Positions 16,168 to 23,710 of a stretch of DNA of 36,236 nt are shown here, in pieces. Location: positions 1-36,236 of the IMG/VR virus record IMGVR_UViG_3300025913_000015; one strand, 5' to 3'. How positions within the stretch are numbered: the stretch's first letter is position 1; the number at the start of each line of letters is the position of its first letter. The position numbers were made by a program, and so were the translations under genes. Below the pieces are notes generated by a model. The model was not told the origin of the DNA and ran no database searches. It saw only the letters and a list, made by a program, of their open reading frames with translations. Source of the stretch: a virus.

Positions 16168-16461
16168 ATGTTAGAGGCAAATGTTACAGAGTCTATTTTA
16201 GATGATAGCAAGAGACACCAAATAAAAGAAGAAATTTTCAAAAAATTTCTTGACTACCGAAAGACGCTTAAATTCATGATGGGGGACGCTCCCATCTCTA
16301 TCTTTTGCTTCTCAAAACCAGTTGAGAAGGCATTAATAGATTCAGGCTGCGTTCGGGTGTATGATCTTTTTGATCTGGATCTTGTCAAAGTCAAAGGGCT
16401 CTCGGACGAATCCTTGAGGAATCTTGCATCCCGCATCGATGAGTTTCTGTCGATGTTGTAA
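16168..16461 (+). CDS. Small protein resembling RNA polymerase alpha C-terminal domain (97 aa)
   Basis: Residues ~40-97 follow the helix-hairpin-helix pattern of the alpha-subunit C-terminal domain (FSKPVEKALIDSGCVRVYDL, then VKVKGLSDESLRNLASRIDE). This fold in RNA polymerase contacts promoter DNA and regulators. The positions aligned with the DNA-contacting Arg and Asn of E. coli alpha appear as Pro and Lys, so DNA contact may differ. The ATG at 16168 has AAGG six bases upstream. It is divergent from the scaffold gene by only 13 bases, and its 3' end overlaps, antisense, the last 120 bases of the 195-residue gene. Expression is unproven because no promoter is obvious. Confidence 0.55.
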   Translation: MLEANVTESILDDSKRHQIKEEIFKKFLDYRKTLKFMMGDAPISIFCFSKPVEKALIDSGCVRVYDLFDLDLVKVKGLSDESLRNLASRIDEFLSML

Positions 16462-16929
16462 AAAGTATTCACGCTCAGACATCATATCGATGTCATGCTC
16501 ATATCTAATATAGTCCCAGAAGGTGCCATTGAAAAAGGCGATAGACCATGCCTGCATAGTCTCATATCGCTTATCTACTGCAATACCAGTGGCTAGCTCA
16601 GCCATTACCATATCGCAAGGAAGAACCCATAGGCGTTTAGTTATGCGATCCAATGATCGATTATATAGGAATACGGCCTGATTAGGGCGTGGCTTAGGTA
16701 GATAAGGCCAGCAGTAGAACTTTCTTCTAACTAGATTCCTGATTAAAGGATCCTTAGCGATGACCATAACTACGCAGAATTCCGACTCATCTATAATAGA
16801 CTTATGAGCGGATATGGAATCGTATAGATGTTTAGAAATATCATCGGCCATTGCATGGCCAACTTCAAGCGCGTCGTATTTTGTTGTATCTGAAAGAGCT
16901 TTGAGTGATAGCTCGCCGGCTGTTGTCAT
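16342..16929 (-). CDS. Conserved structural-region protein, unknown (195 aa)
   Basis: Soluble mixed alpha/beta protein with motifs RRKFYCWPYLPKPRPNQAVF, LWVLPCDMVMAELA and FFNGTFWDYIRYEHDIDMM. It lies between the scaffold and portal genes and starts directly after the stop of the 70-residue gene. In many podovirus genomes a similarly placed protein accompanies the portal, but I recognise no named family. Its last 39 codons are antisense to the alpha-CTD-like gene. Confidence 0.72.
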   Translation of the reverse strand: MTTAGELSLKALSDTTKYDALEVGHAMADDISKHLYDSISAHKSIIDESEFCVVMVIAKDPLIRNLVRRKFYCWPYLPKPRPNQAVFLYNRSLDRITKRLWVLPCDMVMAELATGIAVDKRYETMQAWSIAFFNGTFWDYIRYEHDIDMMSEREYFLQHRQKLIDAGCKIPQGFVREPFDFDKIQIKKIIHPNAA

Positions 16930-17142
16930 TCAGTGATCACACTCGTTAACTTTTTTATGTGGGGTAGGCCTATCCTTTCCTGCGCGGGGCATGAATACAT
17001 CGCCTCCATAATCGCTACCTTTGGCGGTAGGCTCGTATTTCATCTCCCAACGCGTATTAGGCACGGCAGGGCCGCTGCCGTGCTTTATCACGTCTGCAGT
17101 TCGATCTTTAGAATAGTCGGGATTATGATGCGTTTTAGCCAT
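16930..17142 (-). CDS. Small basic protein of unknown function (70 aa)
   Basis: The protein is short, hydrophilic and rich in Lys, His, Asp and Pro (THHNPDYSKDRTADVIKHGS). GAGG lies about nine bases before the ATG at 17142. It sits between portal and scaffold genes with a zero-base gap to the next gene. It is one of three small His/Lys-rich proteins in the virion operon, possibly a packaged accessory peptide. No family recognised. Confidence 0.6.
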   Translation of the reverse strand: MAKTHHNPDYSKDRTADVIKHGSGPAVPNTRWEMKYEPTAKGSDYGGDVFMPRAGKDRPTPHKKVNECDH

Positions 17143-17152
17143 GGAGGGGACC

Positions 17153-17359
17153 TCAGTGTTGAGCTCTATGCTTCTTCACATAGTGAGCTAACGCATCCAC
17201 GCTGTGCTTATACTCTTCTGCCGTGTGCATTTCTGATGCGTATCGGCCATCAGCTTCACTTACATCTTTCATCTTGTGTTCCCAGTGATCCCTTTCAAAG
17301 GCCGGCATACCACCGCCATGAGGTTTAGGATGGGCTTTGTCTCTGTGATGATCTTTCAT
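17153..17359 (-). CDS. Small histidine-rich protein (68 aa)
   Basis: About 11 of 68 residues are His, concentrated at the N-terminus (DHHRDKAHPKPHGGG), and the C-terminal half is helical (AEEYKHSVDALAHYVKKH). AGGGG lies about seven bases before the ATG at 17359. It follows the portal gene stop (17406) by 46 bases and is probably cotranscribed with it. The function is unknown; metal or nucleic acid binding is possible from composition alone. Confidence 0.65.
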   Translation of the reverse strand: MKDHHRDKAHPKPHGGGMPAFERDHWEHKMKDVSEADGRYASEMHTAEEYKHSVDALAHYVKKHRAQH

Positions 17360-17405
17360 GATGAACCCCTGTTAAATCTTTATTTTAAATATGCCAGATT
17401 ATCTT

Positions 17406-19430
17406 CTATGCTGCAACCCCTTGTTGGGGCTGCTGTTGAGTTGTTGGCTGATTAGCCAATTTGACTGCCTGCGCATATTCAAACGCATTCTTGAACTGAG
17501 CAAACTGCATGTCCTCAAGCTCCACCATCATGCGGACTAATTCTAGGTCGGCAGATATCTCATTGTGGTGGGCCTTAGTTTGTAGCTCCTGCATCTTAGC
17601 ATATGTCTCAGCCTCTTTAGCCATATCAACCTTGCTCTTCGCGTACATAGCCATAATCTTGGCGTTTTCTGTCTTCTCTTGCTGAGCCATCTGCGCTTGT
17701 TGTTGCTGCTGTTGTTGTTGATTTTGCTCTTCTAGATCCTGCATCAACTGTTTTTTGTTCGTTATGATAGCGGCACGCATTATCGACTTATCGGGAATAG
17801 GCATCCCGATCTCCTTAAAATGTAGAAGCTGTTGAAGCTCAGTCTGCCTCTGAGTTGCGCTATAGTTACCCTCCTCCACCGAGACACTATACTTCTGGCT
17901 ATGAGATGTGAAAAAGCGTAGATCCGGATCATGGCCAAGAATATTGCGTACCTTACCTTTACTGAAGTTCTTTCGAATGGCCTGTAGACGGATTTTTCCA
18001 TATAATCTTTGAGAATAGTCGAGTTTATCAAAGATAGTCTGCAGTGTAGTAAGTCCAGCACCCTGTCGTAACATACTGAGTATTCCACTCTTGTCATCTG
18101 TCGCGGCCCCCAAAAGTTCTTCATTTACACCCGATATTTTGCTTATGTCCTCTGCTAAGCTGGCGGACAGCTCTATTAGGCTCTGTGGTATGGATACAGG
18201 CTCGATTCTCTGAATCTCATTAGGTAGATGGCCTGCCTTTAAAGGTACTAAGAATCCATCTCCTCCTGATGATTGCCTGAATGCCTTAGGATCGGTTACA
18301 ACATCTACAGGATAGATCCACCCAGCATTAAGAGAGGACTGCAACAGCTGTAGCTCAATTACCTTACGCATGTTGTATAAGAACTGCGCATCACGTAGGT
18401 TCCTGATTACACCCTGCTTCCTCCAAGCGTACGCCTGGATGTCTTGGTCTACGTAACACTGTACGGGGATGAAAGGGTAGGAATCCGTGTTAAGAAGCGT
18501 CTTACCGTGGTACACAGTCTTTCCAGATAGAGCGATGACTAGCTTAACAGTGGGGATATCTACTTCTTTAACCATGAGCCAAGGCTGCTGCTGTAGCACC
18601 CTTTCCATCATGTCTTTGTCTTCTGTCTCATCTTCTTCCCATTCAGCAGATTCTCCGGAGAGAGGATCTACAATGATCTTTCCACGCCTGGTTGTCCTAT
18701 AGTAGAACTCATCGTATGTGAACAGGTTGCTCATCGCTACGTTCTGCAGCTCGGCCTGTAGCGGAAATCTACCGTCCTTCATCCCACCCGGCTTCATCTT
18801 CTCTATTTCTTCTGAGTAACCTGGAAGGAGTAATTTTGCACCTACTTTAGAGGTCCAACGACGACGCCAAATACCATTGCAATCACTTAGGTCCTGCTTA
18901 CGCGTGTATTGATCTATGAGATAGTTATTGTACGCCACTGAATCAGTAAATAGATCTCCTGATACTGGGTCGTTCGTGTAGTCTGGGTATAGATGTAATA
19001 AGGTTTCCCCGGTATCACAGGCCCCCTCAAATGCTTGAGAAAAATATTCCTGGAAGCCGTCTCTATCATCACACCACCGAAGCACTTTGTTGTAGTCATC
19101 CGCGAGAGGATCATCTTGTTCGCCTATCGGCAAAGTGATAGTCGATTTCCGATTCTTCCTCTGAAATCCGCATATCATATTGATATGACGTCGAATTAAA
19201 TTAAAGAAGAACTTCTGTACGCTTTGTGAGTTCTGACCGTAGACTTGATTATATAGTTGCTGATCTCCGACCTTAAAACGCTTATCTATCGCTCCTTGCA
19301 TCCAGTAAACAGCGTTCGTGGGATAATTAGAATTGTAGAACCAATCCATCATCCCCTTTAATTCTTTCGCGGAGACGTCGCTAGGATCGATATAACCTAG
19401 GCTGTATTGTCCTGATTCGTACGATGGCAT
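17406..19430 (-). CDS. Portal protein, P22-type (674 aa)
   Basis: The start context (LGYIDPSDVSAKELKGMMDW) and the sequence FFFNLIRRHINMICGFQRKN are typical of large podovirus portals, as is the region around LLGAATDDKSGILSMLRQGAGL. The length is close to P22 gp1 (725 residues). The C-terminal ~130 residues are helical and glutamine-rich (EEQNQQQQQQQQAQMAQQEK), matching the barrel helices of P22-type portals. Twelve copies would form the DNA entry ring and dock terminase. It is the first minus-strand gene after the divergent promoter region at 19431-19543. Confidence 0.88.
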   Translation of the reverse strand: MPSYESGQYSLGYIDPSDVSAKELKGMMDWFYNSNYPTNAVYWMQGAIDKRFKVGDQQLYNQVYGQNSQSVQKFFFNLIRRHINMICGFQRKNRKSTITLPIGEQDDPLADDYNKVLRWCDDRDGFQEYFSQAFEGACDTGETLLHLYPDYTNDPVSGDLFTDSVAYNNYLIDQYTRKQDLSDCNGIWRRRWTSKVGAKLLLPGYSEEIEKMKPGGMKDGRFPLQAELQNVAMSNLFTYDEFYYRTTRRGKIIVDPLSGESAEWEEDETEDKDMMERVLQQQPWLMVKEVDIPTVKLVIALSGKTVYHGKTLLNTDSYPFIPVQCYVDQDIQAYAWRKQGVIRNLRDAQFLYNMRKVIELQLLQSSLNAGWIYPVDVVTDPKAFRQSSGGDGFLVPLKAGHLPNEIQRIEPVSIPQSLIELSASLAEDISKISGVNEELLGAATDDKSGILSMLRQGAGLTTLQTIFDKLDYSQRLYGKIRLQAIRKNFSKGKVRNILGHDPDLRFFTSHSQKYSVSVEEGNYSATQRQTELQQLLHFKEIGMPIPDKSIMRAAIITNKKQLMQDLEEQNQQQQQQQQAQMAQQEKTENAKIMAMYAKSKVDMAKEAETYAKMQELQTKAHHNEISADLELVRMMVELEDMQFAQFKNAFEYAQAVKLANQPTTQQQPQQGVAA

Positions 19431-19483
19431 AGTGTCCCAAATTTCATATACAAACCTATCTTACACATTATCAAATTATTTTT

Positions 19484-19513
19484 TTGCAAAAAAAAACTTG
19501 ATACGCGTATACA
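19484..19513 (+). promoter_or_regulatory. Promoter for the plus-strand 205-aa gene
   Basis: TTGCAA (19484-19489) and TATACA (19508-19513) are 18 bases apart and lie 31 bases before the ATG, which has GGAGG as ribosome site. The 113-base gap also has to supply the start signal of the portal operon on the other strand. The A/T-rich spacer contains a run of nine A. Confidence 0.5.
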
Positions 19514-19543
19514 TAGAAGTACCCGTATAAACTGGAGGAAAAA

Positions 19544-20161
19544 ATGAGTAAGGCGAAAAATATAGGTGGCGATGTACCAACCAACGGTGGGAAAGATGCT
19601 ATTGAAAACACATACCCTTATCAGGTTGCAGTGACCATAGAGGGCGTTAGTGATCTTCTATTCCATCGATGGAACTGTGAAGAGGTAGAAGCCAAGAGTG
19701 CTGCCTCTAAGGGATCTAAGACAAAAAAGACAGATAATATCGAATCCTATGTCTACCGAGACGAAAAGAATAACCTATGCATTCCTGGAGAGTATTTGAG
19801 GATGGCAATCATCACCGCAGCTAAGTTTAGACAGGACCCTAGATCACCTCGTAAGTCCGCTATGGACCTGTTCAAAGCTGCGATCGTATGCCTGAATCCA
19901 TTATCTTCATTGAACTGCAAGCAATGGGACTACGAAGACAAGAGGCGCGTTGTGATTCAACGATCTGGCATTAATCGCGTCCGTCCTGCTATGAAAGCTG
20001 GATGGAAGGCGACTTTTAATCTATTGGTTAATATCCCCGAGTACATCTCTAAGATGGACCTGAACGATGTTATTCAGACAGCTGGGCGACTGATTGGATT
20101 AGGGGATTTTAGACCAACCTACGGACGATTTAATATCGTGGACTACAGAGTTATAGCTTAA
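19544..20161 (+). CDS. Conserved phage protein with RAMP-like sequence layout (205 aa)
   Basis: The protein has an N-terminal beta segment YQVAVTIEGVSDLLFHRWNC, a central IPGEYLRMAIITAAKF helix region with RQDPRSPRKSAM, and a C-terminal glycine-rich stretch GRLIGLGDFRPTYGRFNIVD. This order (an opening strand with an LLFHR-type turn, an IPGxxLR helix and a late G-rich loop) is reminiscent of RAMP/Cas7-type RNA-binding folds, but the likeness is weak and only by eye. GGAGG precedes the ATG at 19544. It is one of few plus-strand genes and converges on terL across the pentamer-repeat tract. Safest call: conserved phage protein of unknown function. Confidence 0.75.
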   Translation: MSKAKNIGGDVPTNGGKDAIENTYPYQVAVTIEGVSDLLFHRWNCEEVEAKSAASKGSKTKKTDNIESYVYRDEKNNLCIPGEYLRMAIITAAKFRQDPRSPRKSAMDLFKAAIVCLNPLSSLNCKQWDYEDKRRVVIQRSGINRVRPAMKAGWKATFNLLVNIPEYISKMDLNDVIQTAGRLIGLGDFRPTYGRFNIVDYRVIA

Positions 20162-20334
20162 GGCAACGCAGTGTGGGGATTGGAGTGATTAGGATAGGCG
20201 AGGTCGGATCCGGATAGGAAATGTGTGGTATGTTCCGGTCAGGATAGGTGAGATCTGGCAAGGCGAGGAAAGGAGGGGTGGTTGTTTGATTGGGTAGGGT
20301 CAGGTTAGGTAAGCTAGGGATTTATATGCTCCTA

Positions 20335-20351
20335 TCACCCCTAAAGGGTGA
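20335..20351. other. Hairpin with CTAAA loop between pentamer blocks A and B
   Basis: TCACCC and GGGTGA form a six-base perfect stem around a CTAAA loop. It interrupts the five-base periodicity. No uridine run follows on either strand. Confidence 0.55.
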
Positions 20352-20471
20352 GGGATAAGAGACTATGGCGAGCCGTGGTCCTCTGTGGAACGGTCTGGTG
20401 GGATTCGGTTCGGATAGGTCCGGCTCGGACAGGTAAGGAAAGGGATGGCATGGCATGGGTTTATGATTAAT

Positions 20472-20488
20472 CTCTCCCTAAAGGAGAG
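20472..20488. other. Hairpin with CTAAA loop between pentamer blocks B and C
   Basis: CTCTCC and GGAGAG pair around the same CTAAA loop as the hairpin at 20335, about 137 bases away. The shared loop and placement at block borders suggest a common role, such as an RNA landmark or boundary. Confidence 0.55.
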
Positions 20489-20767
20489 GCGTGATCCTGT
20501 GAAAAAAGTCCAGGCGTGTCTGCGCTTGATGCAGTCAGGTAAGGCTGGATCGGGAACGGAGTGCCAGGGAAGGGTCGGGTTTGGTTCGGTCATGTCGGGT
20601 TGAGTGAGGTGCGACGATGTGTGGCAAGGTCGGGTTTGGAATGGTTAAGATCGGTACGTTGCGCAGAGGCAGGATTAGTCTATGCTGGGTATAGCTGGGT
20701 CCGGCGTGGATTGGATTGGAGAGGTAAGACGTGTTAGGGTGGGGTAATCCATGGTGAGGATCGCTTT

Positions 20768-22042
20768 TTACCCATATCCCCCAATAGTTTGGCCAAACAT
20801 CCCAGTGTCATCGTAACCAAAGACCTGGCGACGGAGCTGATCATATGAGATATTCTCGTCTGGATGTGAGAACTCCCCCTGGGGAAATGCGGAGCAAACA
20901 GCGTAGCGTAAAGCGTCTACGCAATGGTCGTTTTTCTTGATGGGTTTGTCTTCTCCTCGGTCGGCTGCCTTAGGGTCCCATGCATAGGACTGTACCTGCT
21001 CCCTTAGGACAGTACAGCTTTTGTTGATGACAATGTTTTTTCCAGCAATAAACTTCGAGCAGATTTTAATGCCGAGTAGTACGTCATTATTCGCGTCCAG
21101 TACAGGAAGTTCTTTTTGTCTGAGCGCGATCTTAAGGGAAGCAGCTGCAGGGTCCACGTATATACTAGCAATGTTTTTATGACCAATAAAGGCTCGGATA
21201 TCTCGGACAAGTTCCTCATCGGTCTTAGAACGTCCCTTTGCAGCAGAGTCATAGTAGTATTCAGACTCCACCGATATTTGCGGCCATTTATTGGGTGTAA
21301 CCGCACATAGAACTGCGGCAGTCGCGTTAGTGGTTCCGTAGTCAATACCACAGATATAATAGTTAGGATTTGATATAGGTTGAGTGTATTCGTTTTGGTA
21401 ATCATAACAGTCGTATATTGCTCCGTGGGCTAGAGCCCATTCCCCGAGGATATATCTGTTATACCACATCCCTGAGTAGGAAGCTTTTAGCTGTTGTTTG
21501 TATGCTTCATCAAGAGTGGGATTATCTTCAAGACTGAAGTTCCAAACCTTTAAGTCTAGACCTGGCTTGTCTATGTAGTCCTTCTTAAGCCAGTGGGCTG
21601 GCCCTTCAGGGTTGCATGTAGCTAGTAGTTTAGCTCCTGGGACTCGTAAGCGGCTCTCTAACATCTTCCAAAAAGGTTCGGGCAAATTCGTCGCTTCGTC
21701 TACGTACGCAAGCGCAAGCGTAGAGCCTTGGATCGTCGATACTGCGGATACGTCTGGAGCTCCCACAAACCAAACATCTCTCCCATACAACTTGCTCATT
21801 GACGCCTTTTCTGTAGGGCATGGGAAACCTAGCTGCCTATATAGATGGGTGAGGATATTACGTTGTATTGAGGTACGGTTAACCCCGATGATCATGGCAT
21901 CGCCAGGGGGACCGTTCTTAAGATCGAATATGAATCGCTCAATGCTTGAGTACGTCTTCCCCGAACTGACCGCTCCGACCCATATATTAAATCTGTGATT
22001 AGCCTCGGAAAAGCTCTTATTCTGCTTGGGGCTTGTCTTCAC
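20768..22042 (-). CDS. terL: Terminase large subunit
   Basis: This is the ATP-driven packaging motor and nuclease. Walker A is GAVSSGKT (residues 23-30), and the Walker B aspartate/glutamate is in LALAYVDEAT (D115, E116). The nuclease domain starts with CGIDYGTTNA (D234) and includes late acidic residues in DHCVDALRY. The 424-residue length is normal. The start is GTG at 22042, overlapping terS by 26 bases, so translation is probably coupled. Downstream of its stop lies the pentamer-periodic tract. With a P22-type portal and a circular assembly, headful packaging is likely. Confidence 0.93.
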   Translation of the reverse strand: MKTSPKQNKSFSEANHRFNIWVGAVSSGKTYSSIERFIFDLKNGPPGDAMIIGVNRTSIQRNILTHLYRQLGFPCPTEKASMSKLYGRDVWFVGAPDVSAVSTIQGSTLALAYVDEATNLPEPFWKMLESRLRVPGAKLLATCNPEGPAHWLKKDYIDKPGLDLKVWNFSLEDNPTLDEAYKQQLKASYSGMWYNRYILGEWALAHGAIYDCYDYQNEYTQPISNPNYYICGIDYGTTNATAAVLCAVTPNKWPQISVESEYYYDSAAKGRSKTDEELVRDIRAFIGHKNIASIYVDPAAASLKIALRQKELPVLDANNDVLLGIKICSKFIAGKNIVINKSCTVLREQVQSYAWDPKAADRGEDKPIKKNDHCVDALRYAVCSAFPQGEFSHPDENISYDQLRRQVFGYDDTGMFGQTIGGYG

Positions 22043-22433
22043 CTATCAGCTCCTCAAGCTCTGTTATGCGATGTTCTAGCTTCATTATGACATGGGATTG
22101 GTCGATCCGTGACTGATTAGGTGCGATATCATTTGCTACCAAGGGCTCTCTCATTCCTAGTTTACAACGGGCTAAAAAAATTAGGAGGTTAGAATTTCCA
22201 GGGGCAGAATTATTTAATGCTTTAGCATGGATCATAGCCTTAATTTCAGCTAATCCTGATTCGCTGGCCTTCCCTTTGTAATCTTGAAAACTTCCTCCGT
22301 ATTCTTCCTTAAATCTTCTGTAGAATGTATCTTCATTAATTCGAAACTTACCTGCTATTTCAGAGGCCTTACAACCGCACTCCATTAAACGCTCTACTAC
22401 TTCCCAATTGATTTCTTTAGGAGGTCTTGCCAT
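22017..22433 (-). CDS. terS: Terminase small subunit
   Basis: The protein begins with a helix-turn-helix region (residues ~8-45, VERLMECGCKASEIAGKFRI then EDTFYRRFKEEYGGSFQDY), the usual DNA-recognition part of small terminases. The middle matches known small-subunit patterns (AEIKAMIHAKALNN, NLLIFLARCKLGMREP). The C-terminus has a short coiled coil (ITELEELIGE) suited to ring assembly. It overlaps DUF3310 upstream and terL downstream. It would recognise the packaging start and hand the DNA to TerL. Confidence 0.85.
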   Translation of the reverse strand: MARPPKEINWEVVERLMECGCKASEIAGKFRINEDTFYRRFKEEYGGSFQDYKGKASESGLAEIKAMIHAKALNNSAPGNSNLLIFLARCKLGMREPLVANDIAPNQSRIDQSHVIMKLEHRITELEELIGEDKPQAE

Positions 22434-22677
22434 GGTTAGTTCTTAAGTGATTGATTTCGCGGTTTAGATAGTAATCTGCCTTTCGAAGATCTTCTATGGC
22501 GTTCCCTTTCTTCCCGCACCTTAGAATATACTTTACTACGTTTCCCAAATTGAAGTTTAACCCGAAGTCATCAATAACTTCAATCGCCTCGAACACTTCC
22601 CCTTGGTAGTGCATAGGTTTATTGACCATACACTGGCAATCTACTGGGTGTTCTCCACATCTGTTGCAGTCTCGCAT
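22417..22677 (-). CDS. DUF3310 family protein (86 aa)
   Basis: Residues ~20-80 match DUF3310, with HYQGEVFEAIEVIDDFGLNF and LGNVVKYILRCGKKGN followed by EDLRKADYYLNREI. The N-terminus adds a cysteine cluster (CNRCGEHPVDCQC) that may bind zinc. DUF3310 proteins are common in phages and are sometimes named nucleotide kinases, but the activity is not established. GGGAG lies seven bases before the ATG at 22677. The 3' end overlaps terS by 17 bases. Confidence 0.8.
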   Translation of the reverse strand: MRDCNRCGEHPVDCQCMVNKPMHYQGEVFEAIEVIDDFGLNFNLGNVVKYILRCGKKGNAIEDLRKADYYLNREINHLRTNHGKTS

Positions 22678-23003
22678 ATCGATTCTCCCTCATCTTTATA
22701 TTCCATTCCTGCCTTCTCAATCTTCTTCCATAGGTCTCTAAACTCAGAGTTAATCTTGCAGAAGACAGGAGAAAAGTTGCTGACTATCTTTGAGATAAGA
22801 TAAACCGTTCGTAGAAGACGAATAGTTCTCACGTTCTCTGCGTCTCCTCCGACGTCTCTCTCTAGCCAGTCGTCCTCGTCGTCTACATCGTATAGCTCAA
22901 AAAGAGGGATGATGTCACGCAAAAAACTGGTGAGCTGCTTGCAGTCCCATACGTCCAGGAAATCGTTGATCTGCTCCTCTAAAGTCTTCTTGTTACGACC
23001 CAT
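22641..23003 (-). CDS. Hypothetical protein, acidic (120 aa)
   Basis: Soluble helical protein with an acidic patch (YDVDDEDDWLERDVGG) and a hydrophobic helix (RLLRTVYLISKIVSNFSPVF). It overlaps the next gene by 37 bases and the previous one by 11 bases, consistent with tight phage packing. No family is recognised. Its place in an early small-gene cluster suggests a host-takeover or regulatory protein, but this is only context. Confidence 0.6.
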   Translation of the reverse strand: MGRNKKTLEEQINDFLDVWDCKQLTSFLRDIIPLFELYDVDDEDDWLERDVGGDAENVRTIRLLRTVYLISKIVSNFSPVFCKINSEFRDLWKKIEKAGMEYKDEGESICETATDVENTQ

Positions 23004-23190
23004 TGGAATCCACCTGATTCATAGCTAGAACTAGATCCGTCACAGATATCGCCACGCCTCTTTCTTTGCATATATTGCGCATACCTTTGAGCTCGACCTC
23101 GGCGATGTAGCAACGCTGAAGCCAGTAGTTGGCGACGTCCCGAAGCTCTTGCTCGGTCTCGGTCTGTTGGGGATCATAGGTTCTCATCAT
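22993..23190 (-). CDS. Hypothetical small protein (65 aa)
   Basis: Short helical protein (ELRDVANYWLQRCYIAEVEL) with no membrane segment or motif. It starts ATGATG, so either of two adjacent Met codons could be used. Both ends overlap neighbouring genes in the same direction (11 and 17 bases), which supports its being real. Function unknown. Confidence 0.6.
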   Translation of the reverse strand: MMRTYDPQQTETEQELRDVANYWLQRCYIAEVELKGMRNICKERGVAISVTDLVLAMNQVDSNGS

Positions 23191-23710
23191 CGGAGCCTGC
23201 CGTTGCTGCTATTTGGATTACCTCTAGCTGGTCCACTAGGTGGCAGCACTCATCGACGCAATAAGAGATGTTCTTATAGGTAGGATTGAACCATGGATGT
23301 TTCTCTAAACCTTCAGGAGGAGGAAACATAGTCGTGCACATAATTTTTTGAAATCTAGAGTGTGATGGGATCAAGTCTCCAGAGTGTCCACAGTCGAAGC
23401 CTATTAGGTGGTTGCTGGCATCATTCTCACAAAACGTGATTCCCCAATGGCAATCCACTGGGATCTCTGCGGGATCATCTCCAAACACAGCATGTTCTTG
23501 TGGTATGTGCACATATCCGCATAGGAAACCTCCAAAGAGAGACCCATCAAATTCCTGCAACGCCGTACGCCTGACCATGCAGGTATAACCGCAATATAGG
23601 AAGCGTAGGAGGTCGACCTCTTCGACCCACTCTCCGTAGCCGAAGTGTTTCAGCTTTTCATCCGAAGTAAAAACGTGCTCTTCGGATAAGATTTCAATAT
23701 CACTTCTCAT
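23174..23710 (-). CDS. Conserved hypothetical phage protein with a His/Cys-rich core (178 aa)
   Basis: The core reads FLCGYVHIPQEHAVFG, VDCHWGITFCEN and HLIGFDCGHSGD. It resembles a recurrent phage family with G(Y/F)V(H)xPxxH and a VHGGITY-like signature. The number of His, Cys and Asp residues would allow metal binding, but no catalytic role is established. It ends with a segment that has Cys pairs (YCVDECCHLVDQ). It overlaps the RNA ligase stop upstream by 11 bases. Confidence 0.68.
   Translation of the reverse strand: MRSDIEILSEEHVFTSDEKLKHFGYGEWVEEVDLLRFLYCGYTCMVRRTALQEFDGSLFGGFLCGYVHIPQEHAVFGDDPAEIPVDCHWGITFCENDASNHLIGFDCGHSGDLIPSHSRFQKIMCTTMFPPPEGLEKHPWFNPTYKNISYCVDECCHLVDQLEVIQIAATAGSDDENL

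Larger units (their letters stand above)
20162..20767. repeat. 606-bp non-coding tract with GG every five bases (NNNGG pentamer periodicity)
   Basis: This is the only long gene-free stretch. On the plus strand it is strongly G-rich and C-poor. GG recurs at a fixed 5-base step: block A 20177-20298 (18 of 25 positions, then a +1 slip to 20319), block B 20367-20458 (16 of 19), block C 20538-20759 (29 of 45), all by hand count. The three bases between the GGs vary, so this is not simple tandem duplication. Two hairpins with CTAAA loops separate the blocks. It lies between the convergent ends of the 205-residue gene and terL. The minus-strand transcript would carry CC every 5 nt. Confidence 0.85.

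Noticed and set aside
20363-20593. Minus-strand reading frame of 76 aa in the pentamer tract
   Set aside because: It follows from the CC-every-five-bases pattern, has no ribosome site and crosses two hairpins.
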